64,000 bases of DNA from Flavobacteriaceae bacterium R38 (GTDB taxonomy: Bacteria > Bacteroidota > Bacteroidia > Flavobacteriales > Flavobacteriaceae), in the NCBI GenBank assembly GCA_009901575.1, contig WXYP01000001.1:1-64000 (forward strand). Reading direction: 5' to 3'. Under the pieces are notes generated by a model. The model saw nothing but the letters and a program-made list of their open reading frames with translations. It was not told where the DNA came from and did no database searches. The stretch's first letter is position 1; each line of letters begins with the position of its first letter. The translations under genes were made by a program, and so were the position numbers. This document shows, piece after piece, positions 7,349 to 14,987 of the stretch.

Positions 7349-7723
7349 TTTTTTTAATGAACATGCAATTCGTTATTGCCTGCCTGCCTTTTCTGGTAGG
7401 CGGATGCAAATTTAATATATTTCTATTAATACCAAAGGATTTTTTGAATAAAAAAAATGAAAGAAAATAAACTTTTGATTTTCAGTAAAATGAGATTTGT
7501 AAAAACATGGATAATTTACCTTGTTAAAGTCTTTTTCTTCAGTATAGTAATGATTTTTTGTAAAAAATTATTGAAGCCTTGGAAATAATTTAGAAAAATC
7601 ATTAAGATTTTAGCTTGTAAAGCTGAAAATACCTATAGAAAAAGTGCCTTTTCTTTTGATTCGTTTTCTTTGGGCATGCAAAGAAAATGAAGAATTAAAA
7701 AAAATATCAATTAAATTAAGATA
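7349..7723. other. Intergenic stretch without a supported gene
   Basis: This AT-rich stretch between the tRNA pair and mutS has a short dispersed-repeat-like hairpin (7382-7401) and a TTCTTTTGATTCGTTTTC segment at about 7653-7670 that looks like the repetitive spacer sequence found in flavobacterial genomes. A 91-codon frame starting at 7644 runs into the reverse of mutS and is not a gene. Confidence 0.55.
7382..7401. repeat. Short palindromic repeat (GCCTGCC / GGTAGGC)
   Basis: GCCTGCC pairs with GGTAGGC across the loop TTTTCT, with one G-U-type mismatch. The sequence is locally GC-rich in an AT-rich gap and resembles the CCTGCCTGCC dispersed repeats of flavobacteria. Copy number cannot be judged from this window. 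Confidence 0.45.
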
Positions 7724-10330
7724 TTACTTCTTCTTTACCAGCATTCGCTTTATTTCATTGAGTTTCATCAAAGCTTCTACAGGTGTTAAGGTATCGATAT
7801 CTGTATGCAAAATCTCGTCTTTGATTTCTTCTAATAAAGGATCATCCATATTAAAAAAGCTCAACTGCATTTCATCTTGCATAGATTTTAGACTGTCGGT
7901 AAGCTCATCTCCCGAATGAGATTTCTCTAATTTTTTTAAAACCTTATTCGCCCTGCGAATCACTTGTTGCGGCATTCCGGCCATTTTAGCGACATGGATT
8001 CCGAAACTGTGTTCACTCCCTCCGGGAACTAGTTTTCTCAAAAATAAAACATTGTCTTTTAGCTCTTTAACAGATACATTGTAATTCTTGATACGTATAA
8101 AAGTTTCTGTCATCTCATTAAGTTCGTGATAATGAGTAGCAAATAGTGTTTTAGGCTTAGCAGGATGTTCATGTAAATATTCAGAGATGGACCAGGCGAT
8201 AGAGATCCCGTCATAAGTACTGGTTCCTCTTCCTATTTCATCTAATAAAATCAAACTGCGATCTGAAATGTTATTTAGAATAGAAGCGGTTTCATTCATT
8301 TCAACCATAAAAGTAGACTCTCCCATAGAAATATTATCACTGGCACCTACACGGGTGAAGATTTTATCTACCAGTCCTATTCTTGCATTATCTGCAGGAA
8401 CAAAACTTCCCATTTGAGCCAATAAGACAATGAGCGCAGTTTGTCTTAAAATAGCAGATTTACCACTCATATTAGGCCCCGTAATCATAATGATTTGCTG
8501 ATCTTCCTGGTTTAACAGAATATCATTAGCAATATAAGCTTCACCGATTGGAAGCTGTTTTTCGATAACCGGATGCCTTCCGTTTTTAATATCAAGATCT
8601 GTCGAATCGTCTATTTCAGGTTGCACATATTTATGTTCTTTAGCCAATTGGCTAAAACCACACAGGCAATCTAGTTTTCCAACTAATAAAGCATTCTTTT
8701 GAACCTGAGGGATAAATTGATGCATCCATAAAATCAGGTCAGAAAATAGTTGTTGCTCTAATTGCAGAATTTTTTCTTCGGCACCTAATATTTTAGCCTC
8801 GTATTCTTTCAGTTCTTCTGTAATATAACGCTCTGCGCTAACTAAAGTCTGTTTTCTAATCCATGAATCGGGAACTTTGTCTTTGTGTGTATTTCTTACT
8901 TCAATATAGTACCCAAAAACATTATTACTGGCTATTTTTAAGGAAGGGATACCGGTAGTTTCAGTTTCCCGTTCCAGCATCTTGTCCAGATAATCTTTTC
9001 CTGAAAAAGCAAGAGCCCTGAGTTCATCCAGTTCTTTAGAAAAACCTTCTGCGATTGTGTTTCCCTTTAAAACATTAACAGGTGCATCTTCCTGTAACAT
9101 TTGTTTGACCTTACTTCTCAATTCATCACATTCATTAAGCTCCTGACCTAGGGAAATCAAAGCCTTGCTCTTATTTTTAATAAGCATTGACTTTATAGGA
9201 ACTATAGCTTCTAATGAGTTTTTAAGCTGAATAACTTCTCTCGGATTTATTTTTGAAGTAGCTACTTTAGAGATCAATCGCTCGATATCTCCAATTTGCT
9301 TTATATGATGCTGAATTTTTTGTAATAGTTCTGAATCTTCTAATAAATGATTAACGACAGTATGCCTCTCTTTGATACGCTCAGCATTTTTTAGTGGTAA
9401 TGCCAACCAGCGTTTGAGTGTTCGACCTCCCATAGGAGAGATCGTTTTATCAATAATATCCAATAAGGTGACTGCATCAGGAGTATTAGAATGATAAAGT
9501 TCTAAATTTCTGATGGTAAAACGATCCATCCAAACATATTCTTCCTGCTCAATACGCTTTATTGCAGTAATATGTTGAATATTTTGATGCTGTGTTTCAG
9601 AAATGTAATGCAATGCAGCCCCGGAAGCGATAATACCATCGGGTAAATTTTCTACACTAAACCCTTTGAGAGAATTCGTTTTAAAATGATTGGTAAGTGT
9701 CTCAAACGTATAATCTTCTTTAAAAACCCAATCGTCTAAAAAGAATACGTGATGATTTTTACCAAAAGCTGCGTAAAAATCTGTTTTTTTATTTTTTGTA
9801 ACCAGGATTTCACTCGGATTGAAATTCTGGAGTAATTTATCAATGTGTTCTGTATTTCCCTGTGCCAGTAAAAACTCGCCAGTTGAAATATCGAGAAAAG
9901 AAATTCCCAATTGCTTCTTACCAAAATGTATGGCGCATAAAAAGTTATTGGTTTTTGCATGTAAAATGTCATCGTTTAAAGCAACTCCGGGGGTAACCAA
10001 TTCTGTAACCCCTCTTTTTACAATGGTTTTGGTGAGTTTAGGATCTTCCAGTTGATCGCAAATAGCAACTCTTTGACCAGCTTTTACCAGTTTTGGGAGA
10101 TATGTGTTTAATGAATGGTGCGGAAAACCCGCAAGTGCTGTCTCACTTTCACTTCCTGCGCCTCGTTTGGTTAAAATAATACCCAGAATTTTTGAAGTTT
10201 TAACTGCGTCTTCTCCAAAAGTTTCGTAAAAATCCCCAACCCTAAAAAGCAATAAAGCATCAGGGTATTTAGCCTTGATTTGATTGTATTGCTTCATTAA
10301 AGGAGTTTCCTTTTTCGTTTTAGATGCCAA
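7724..10330 (-). CDS. mutS: DNA mismatch repair ATPase MutS
   Basis: This is a full-length MutS of 868 residues. The N-terminal mismatch-recognition domain contains RVGDFYETFG (Phe-x-Glu wedge); connector, lever and clamp regions follow; the C-terminal ATPase has Walker A TGPNMSGKSAILRQ, the Walker B region LLDEIGRGTSTYDG and a FATHYHEL segment. It finds mismatches and recruits MutL in the cytoplasm. The codon at 10328-10330 is TTG, giving MASKTKKETPLMKQYNQ; the first ATG is 12 codons later. The basic TKKETPLMKQYN leader is usual in flavobacterial MutS, so the TTG start is favoured. It is divergent from the RNA methyltransferase gene. Confidence 0.97.
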   Translation of the reverse strand: MASKTKKETPLMKQYNQIKAKYPDALLLFRVGDFYETFGEDAVKTSKILGIILTKRGAGSESETALAGFPHHSLNTYLPKLVKAGQRVAICDQLEDPKLTKTIVKRGVTELVTPGVALNDDILHAKTNNFLCAIHFGKKQLGISFLDISTGEFLLAQGNTEHIDKLLQNFNPSEILVTKNKKTDFYAAFGKNHHVFFLDDWVFKEDYTFETLTNHFKTNSLKGFSVENLPDGIIASGAALHYISETQHQNIQHITAIKRIEQEEYVWMDRFTIRNLELYHSNTPDAVTLLDIIDKTISPMGGRTLKRWLALPLKNAERIKERHTVVNHLLEDSELLQKIQHHIKQIGDIERLISKVATSKINPREVIQLKNSLEAIVPIKSMLIKNKSKALISLGQELNECDELRSKVKQMLQEDAPVNVLKGNTIAEGFSKELDELRALAFSGKDYLDKMLERETETTGIPSLKIASNNVFGYYIEVRNTHKDKVPDSWIRKQTLVSAERYITEELKEYEAKILGAEEKILQLEQQLFSDLILWMHQFIPQVQKNALLVGKLDCLCGFSQLAKEHKYVQPEIDDSTDLDIKNGRHPVIEKQLPIGEAYIANDILLNQEDQQIIMITGPNMSGKSAILRQTALIVLLAQMGSFVPADNARIGLVDKIFTRVGASDNISMGESTFMVEMNETASILNNISDRSLILLDEIGRGTSTYDGISIAWSISEYLHEHPAKPKTLFATHYHELNEMTETFIRIKNYNVSVKELKDNVLFLRKLVPGGSEHSFGIHVAKMAGMPQQVIRRANKVLKKLEKSHSGDELTDSLKSMQDEMQLSFFNMDDPLLEEIKDEILHTDIDTLTPVEALMKLNEIKRMLVKKK

Positions 10331-10408
10331 AGTTTTTTTTATTAGATTATTTTTGCAAAAAAGATGTTTTGCGAATTTAATTATTTGTCATAGAAGACAC
10401 GAAAAAAA

Positions 10409-10951
10409 ATGCGAAAACTTAAGAATAATGAGCTCAACAGGTTGAGTACAAATGAATTTAAAGCAGCAAACAAAACGCCCCTTATCATTATTTTAGATAA
10501 TATAAGAAGTCTTAATAATATTGGTTCGGTTTTTAGGACATCTGATGCTTTTCTGATTGAAAAAATTTACATCTGTGGGATTACAGCAACTCCGCCACAT
10601 AAAGATATTCATAAAACAGCCTTAGGAGCTACAGATACTGTAGATTGGGAATATGTGGAAGAAACCATAGATTTAATAGGGCGTTTGAAAAAAGAAGGTG
10701 TAGTCACTGTAGCCATAGAGCAGGCAGAAAAAGCAATAATGTTAAATGAATTTGAGGTAAAGGAAAAGAATAAATACGCTTTGGTTTTAGGGAATGAAGT
10801 AAAGGGTGTTTCACAAGAAGTCGTATCTGCATGTGATAAAGTGATAGAAATTCCGCAATTTGGAACTAAACACTCTTTAAATATTTCGGTTAGTGCCGGA
10901 GTGGTAATCTGGGATTTTTACCATAAAATTTCTGAATTAGAGAAAGAATAA
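10409..10951 (+). CDS. TrmH/SpoU-family RNA 2'-O-methyltransferase
   Basis: The 180-residue protein is a minimal SPOUT methyltransferase without an extra RNA-binding domain. The three SpoU motifs are present: LDNIRSLNNIGSVFRTSDAF (motif 1), YALVLGNEVKGVS (motif 2) and IEIPQFGTKHSLNISVSAGV (motif 3), which together form the knotted AdoMet site. It should methylate a ribose 2'-OH in tRNA or rRNA; the target nucleotide cannot be told from sequence, so no gene symbol is given. The gene stands alone, 78 bp from the divergent mutS start, and is followed by a bidirectional terminator. Confidence 0.92.
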   Translation: MRKLKNNELNRLSTNEFKAANKTPLIIILDNIRSLNNIGSVFRTSDAFLIEKIYICGITATPPHKDIHKTALGATDTVDWEYVEETIDLIGRLKKEGVVTVAIEQAEKAIMLNEFEVKEKNKYALVLGNEVKGVSQEVVSACDKVIEIPQFGTKHSLNISVSAGVVIWDFYHKISELEKE

Positions 10952-11020
10952 TCCTTGATTTATCTTTTTCAATAAGTAAACGTAGTTAGGCTTTGTATTA
11001 TATCATTAGTCCCGTTAAAA

Positions 11021-11063
11021 CGTCGTTATGAGAAATGAACGAAATGAATGACGAAGTAATCTT
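11021..11063. repeat. Degenerate dispersed repeat (CGTCATTGCGAG-type)
   Basis: The stretch CGTCGTTATGAGAAATGAACG followed by AAATGAATGACGAAGTAATCTT resembles the dispersed intergenic repeat seen in many bacteria as CGTCATTGCGAG...GACGAAGCAATCT, with several substitutions. It lies between a gene end and its terminator. The family assignment is from memory of that repeat type. Confidence 0.5.
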
Positions 11064-11077
11064 ATGATTATCAACAT

Positions 11078-11114
11078 AAAAAAAGGATTCAATTTTTAAA
11101 TTGAATCCTTTTTT
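11078..11114. terminator. Bidirectional Rho-independent terminator
   Basis: An 11-bp stem (11085-11095 with 11098-11108) has seven A before it and six T after it, so it works on both strands. It separates the convergent RNA methyltransferase gene and the folK-dNK gene. Confidence 0.85.
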
Positions 11115-11226
11115 GGTGTAATATATAAAGTAAAGTTAGCTAGTTTCTTCTTTTTTGATGATGCTAATTAAATAAACCTTTTTCTGAATAGCAAAAAAAA
11201 TCTTAATAAAATGTTATTTTAAGTGT

Positions 11227-12360
11227 TTAATCGGTAAAATTGGTGATTCGATCAATGATGGATTGATAATCGTAACTGCTTTTTACAAAGTCCATTTCCG
11301 AAATATCTATAATGAGCACTCTTAAATCTGTTTGCGTTTTTATAAAGTTAAGATATCCTTTATGAATTTCTTCCAAATAATCAGGAGCGATATTCTGTTC
11401 GTATTCACGTCCTCTTTTCTTTATGTTTTGTAAAAGCCGGGCAGTATTCTGATATAAATACACGTATAAATCAGGTTTTTTAACTTCCCTGTACATAAGG
11501 TTAAAAAGCTTTCTGTAAAGTTCGAACTCTTCTTTTTGTAAAGTGACATTAGCAAAAATGAGTGATTTGTAGATATCGTAATCACTCACCATGAAATCCT
11601 TAAACAAATCAAATTGTGAAGTATCATCTGTGAATTGCTGATACCTGTCTGCTAAAAAAGACATCTCTAACGGGAATGCATACCTGTTTTGATCTTCATA
11701 AAATTTGGGAAGAAAAGGATTGTCAGCAAAGCGCTCTAGGATGAGCTTTCCGTTAAAATCTGCAGCAATTTTAGTGGCTAAACTGGTTTTTCCCGAACCT
11801 ATATTCCCTTCAATGGCAATAAAATTAAACTTTGAAAAGTCATTTGCTGAACCATTTCCAAGCAAGTGAGAAGTTAATTGTATATCGCTATCATCTTCAC
11901 ATTTATCTGTTAATTGTGAGATTGTTTTATGAAAAACCGGATGAATTTTACTGGGAGCTATTTCCCGGAGAGGCCACAATACAAATTTTCGTAATTGTAG
12001 TTGAGGATGTGGTATTTTGAGATTTTGTGAATTAATTACTTCATCTTCATAAAAAAGAATGTCCAAATCTATTGTTCTTGCCTGGTAAGAATCACTTTCT
12101 GAACGAACTCTGCCTAAAGAATTTTCGATTTCCAAAATGGTTTTTAATACCTCTTCCGGTTGTAATTTAGTATTGAGAGCGATGCAGGCATTAAGAAAAT
12201 CGTCGCTATCAAATCCCCACGATGGAGTTTCATAGACACCAGAGCAAACAGAAACTTCTCCGACCTTCAAAGAAAGCAAATGCACCGCCTTTTTAAGGTT
12301 TTCTATTTTGTTGCCCACATTGCTACCCAGCGATATATATACTCTTCTTAAATTTTTCAT
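11227..12360 (-). CDS. folK: Fused HPPK (FolK) and deoxynucleoside kinase
   Basis: The 377-residue protein joins two enzymes. Residues about 1-150 are 6-hydroxymethyl-7,8-dihydropterin pyrophosphokinase (VYISLGSNVGNKIENL, DSYQARTIDLDILFYED, IPHPQLQLRKFVLWPLREI), which works in folate synthesis. Residues about 175-377 are a deoxynucleoside kinase (P-loop IEGNIGSGKTSLA, then ILERFADNPFLPKFY, and the lid KKRGREYEQN), which salvages deoxynucleosides. This fusion is known in Bacteroidota. The ATG at 12358-12360 is preferred over the upstream in-frame start at 12399 because MKNLRRVYISLGSN is the normal HPPK beginning. The gene is divergent from sppA. Confidence 0.92.
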   Translation of the reverse strand: MKNLRRVYISLGSNVGNKIENLKKAVHLLSLKVGEVSVCSGVYETPSWGFDSDDFLNACIALNTKLQPEEVLKTILEIENSLGRVRSESDSYQARTIDLDILFYEDEVINSQNLKIPHPQLQLRKFVLWPLREIAPSKIHPVFHKTISQLTDKCEDDSDIQLTSHLLGNGSANDFSKFNFIAIEGNIGSGKTSLATKIAADFNGKLILERFADNPFLPKFYEDQNRYAFPLEMSFLADRYQQFTDDTSQFDLFKDFMVSDYDIYKSLIFANVTLQKEEFELYRKLFNLMYREVKKPDLYVYLYQNTARLLQNIKKRGREYEQNIAPDYLEEIHKGYLNFIKTQTDLRVLIIDISEMDFVKSSYDYQSIIDRITNFTD

Positions 12361-12504
12361 AATACAAGAGCAAAATAAATAAAAGAAATGGACAAACAAT
12401 TATCTTTGTGGGTCATTGTTAATAAGTTTTGCAAAGCAATAAATTAAGGCTACCTTAAGCTGCAAATCAGAAGTTTTACATTTTAAAAATACAAGAGTTA
12501 ATAA

Positions 12505-14268
12505 ATGAGTTTTTTAAGAAATATATTATCTACTATTATAGGCGTTTTTATAGCATTAGGACTGGTGTTTGTTTTCTTTTTTTTAATCATTGCGTTTGCA
12601 GGAGGGGGGGGTGATGATAAAGTTATAGTTAAAAATAACTCGGTTTTAGAATTGAACCTAAATTTGCCTGTAGTTGATTATGCTCCGGATCAAGACCCTT
12701 TATCTGTTGCTTTGGGCTTGGAAGACAATGTATTAGGATTAGAGGCTATTCTTAATTCGATAGACCATGCAGCTTCAAATGATAAAATAAAAGGAATAAG
12801 TATTCGCAATAGCATTTCTTTAGCAGGAAACGGACAAACAGAGACACTTAGAAATGCATTACTGAAGTTTAAAGCATCTGGTAAATTTATTTATGCTTAC
12901 AGTAACTTTTATCTTCAAAAAGACTATTATTTAAATTCTGTAGCAGATTCCATATTTATAAACCCATCTGGAGAATTAGATTTTAGAGGGTTGTCTTCAG
13001 AAGTACTTTTTTTCAAAGATTTACAGGAGAAATCCGGAATAAAAATGGAAGTAATACGGCATGGGAAATATAAAAGTGCGGTAGAGCCTTACTTGAGTGA
13101 TGAAATGAGTGAGGCTAATAGAGAACAAGTATCGGAATTATTACATTCTATTTGGGGAGAAATGTTAGCCGATATCTCTGAAAGTCGGAATATCTCTGTG
13201 GCAGATTTAAATGTCATTGCAGATACATTGGGAGGGAGAAATCCGGAATATGCTATGAAATCTGGCTTAGTTGATAAAATTGTATATAAAGACGAATATA
13301 ATCTGGCGTTAGCTAAAGCAGCAGGGAGAGCTTCTGCAGAAGATTTAGAAACGGTTAAGTTAACCGATTATAATTCGATAGCTAAAAGTTATGCAGCAAG
13401 TAGTAATAAAATAGCAGTAATCTATGCACAAGGAACCATTATCTATGGTAAGGGAGATGAATATACGATTGGGCAGGGAGTAATGTCTGAAGCATTAAAA
13501 GAAGCAAGAGAAGACGATAAAGTAAAAGCAGTTGTACTTCGCGTAAATTCTCCTGGAGGAAGTGCATTAACTTCAGAGTTAATCTGGAGAGAAGTAGAAC
13601 TGACTAAAAAATATAAACCGGTAATCGTTTCAATGAGTAATTATGCAGCTTCGGGTGGATATTATATTGCTTGCAATGCAGATAGAATTATTGCAGAACC
13701 TACAACTATTACAGGATCGATAGGGGTTTTTGGAACGATTCCTAATTTTAAAGGTTTGGCAGATAAGATTGGGATTAACGCAGAGCAGGTAAATACCAAT
13801 AAACAATCTCAGTATTATAGTCCGTTTGAACCTCTTTCAGAAGATTTTAAATCGTTTATGTTAGGCGGAATAGAAAAAACGTATTCGACTTTTCTTGAGC
13901 GCGTTGCAGAAGGTAGAGATATGAGTGTTGCAGAAGTAGATAGTATAGCACAGGGAAGGGTTTGGACAGGTGCAGATGCAGTTAAAATAGGATTGGTTGA
14001 TGAGCTTGGAGGAATAGACCTGGCTATGAAAAGAGCAGCAGAAGCAGCTGGAATTGACAGGTATAGAATAGATAATTATCCTAAGGTCGATAAAGATTTT
14101 GACGACCTTATTAATGATTTATCAGGCTTCCCTTTTGCTAAAGCTAAAGAAGAAGTTATTCAGGAAGAAATTGGAGTAGAAGCATACCAGCTACTTAAAC
14201 ATATTAAAACGCTTTCAGAATTAAAAGGAGTTCAGGCTATGATGCCTTTTGAACTTCATATCAAATAA
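12505..14268 (+). CDS. sppA: Signal peptide peptidase SppA, 67K type
   Basis: The 587-residue protein has one N-terminal membrane segment (about residues 8-30) followed by two ClpP-like repeats, the length expected for 67K SppA. The catalytic Lys is probably in RHGKYKSAVEPY in the first repeat and the nucleophilic Ser in YAASGGYYIAC in the second, with the oxyanion region VLRVNSPGGSALTS before it. It degrades signal peptides left in the inner membrane. A short glycine run (AGGGGDD) follows the membrane anchor. The next gene starts 5 bp after the stop, so sppA probably leads an operon with the queuosine-precursor transporter and AsmA-like genes. Confidence 0.95.
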   Translation: MSFLRNILSTIIGVFIALGLVFVFFFLIIAFAGGGGDDKVIVKNNSVLELNLNLPVVDYAPDQDPLSVALGLEDNVLGLEAILNSIDHAASNDKIKGISIRNSISLAGNGQTETLRNALLKFKASGKFIYAYSNFYLQKDYYLNSVADSIFINPSGELDFRGLSSEVLFFKDLQEKSGIKMEVIRHGKYKSAVEPYLSDEMSEANREQVSELLHSIWGEMLADISESRNISVADLNVIADTLGGRNPEYAMKSGLVDKIVYKDEYNLALAKAAGRASAEDLETVKLTDYNSIAKSYAASSNKIAVIYAQGTIIYGKGDEYTIGQGVMSEALKEAREDDKVKAVVLRVNSPGGSALTSELIWREVELTKKYKPVIVSMSNYAASGGYYIACNADRIIAEPTTITGSIGVFGTIPNFKGLADKIGINAEQVNTNKQSQYYSPFEPLSEDFKSFMLGGIEKTYSTFLERVAEGRDMSVAEVDSIAQGRVWTGADAVKIGLVDELGGIDLAMKRAAEAAGIDRYRIDNYPKVDKDFDDLINDLSGFPFAKAKEEVIQEEIGVEAYQLLKHIKTLSELKGVQAMMPFELHIK

Positions 14269-14273
14269 AATAG

Positions 14274-14981
14274 ATGAAGCAGCAGGATAAAAAACTGGCA
14301 TATAAAATCTATCTGTACCTTGGAGCGCTTTTTATAACTTCCCTGGTAGTTTCGAATTTAATTTTTCAAAAGTTTTTTTACTGGTATCCTTTGGGGGATG
14401 TTAAAATATTGGGCACTCCTCTTTTTGAGATATCGGTCGGATTGCTCCCATACCCGATTACTTTTTTAATAACAGATTTGATTTCAGAAATTTTTGGAAA
14501 ACAAAAAGCAAATCAAATTGTGATCGCAGGTATTTTTGCTTCTTTTTTCTCTTTAGGAATTATTTATGTTTCAAAAGCGGTACCTGCAACTTCCTGGTCT
14601 TCTTTAGATGACGGAACCTTTGTTCTGGCTTTTGGGAATGCTCCTTTGGCAGTTTTAGCCTCAATGCTGGCCTACCTCTCTGCTCAATTTATTGATATTC
14701 ATGTATATCATTTTTGGAAAAACCTGACCAAAGGGAAACATTTGTGGTTGCGTAATAACTTTTCAACTTTTTCTTCCCAGATCATAGACACGTTAACAGT
14801 GCTGTTGCTGTTGTGTTCTTTTGGAATCATAGACTGGTCGAGATTCCTGGGATTATTGGTTAGCGGAGTACTTTTTAAGATTTTTATTGCAGCCTTAGAT
14901 ACACCTTTACTCTATTTGTTCGTATATATGATAAGAAAGCGGTTTCATTTAAAAACCGGAGAAGAAATAATACTTGATTGA
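14274..14981 (+). CDS. Queuosine precursor transporter (YhhQ / VUT family)
   Basis: The 235-residue protein has about six hydrophobic segments and the family motifs KILGTPLFEISVGLLPYPITFLITDLISEIFGK near the N-terminus and LRNNFSTFSSQIIDTLTVLLL in the second half. YhhQ-type (VUT) proteins import queuine or preQ0/preQ1 for tRNA modification; which precursor is used here is not visible. It lies 5 bp after sppA and 6 bp before the AsmA-like gene, consistent with one transcript. Confidence 0.9.
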   Translation: MKQQDKKLAYKIYLYLGALFITSLVVSNLIFQKFFYWYPLGDVKILGTPLFEISVGLLPYPITFLITDLISEIFGKQKANQIVIAGIFASFFSLGIIYVSKAVPATSWSSLDDGTFVLAFGNAPLAVLASMLAYLSAQFIDIHVYHFWKNLTKGKHLWLRNNFSTFSSQIIDTLTVLLLLCSFGIIDWSRFLGLLVSGVLFKIFIAALDTPLLYLFVYMIRKRFHLKTGEEIILD

Positions 14982-14987
14982 TAAACA

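Noticed and set aside
9736-9972. 78-codon - strand frame within mutS
   Set aside because: It is a shifted frame of mutS, whose protein motifs are continuous across this region.
12401-12408. TATCTTTG as a promoter for sppA
   Set aside because: It matches TAnnTTTG, but there is no TTG at a -33 distance and it would leave a leader of about 90 bases.
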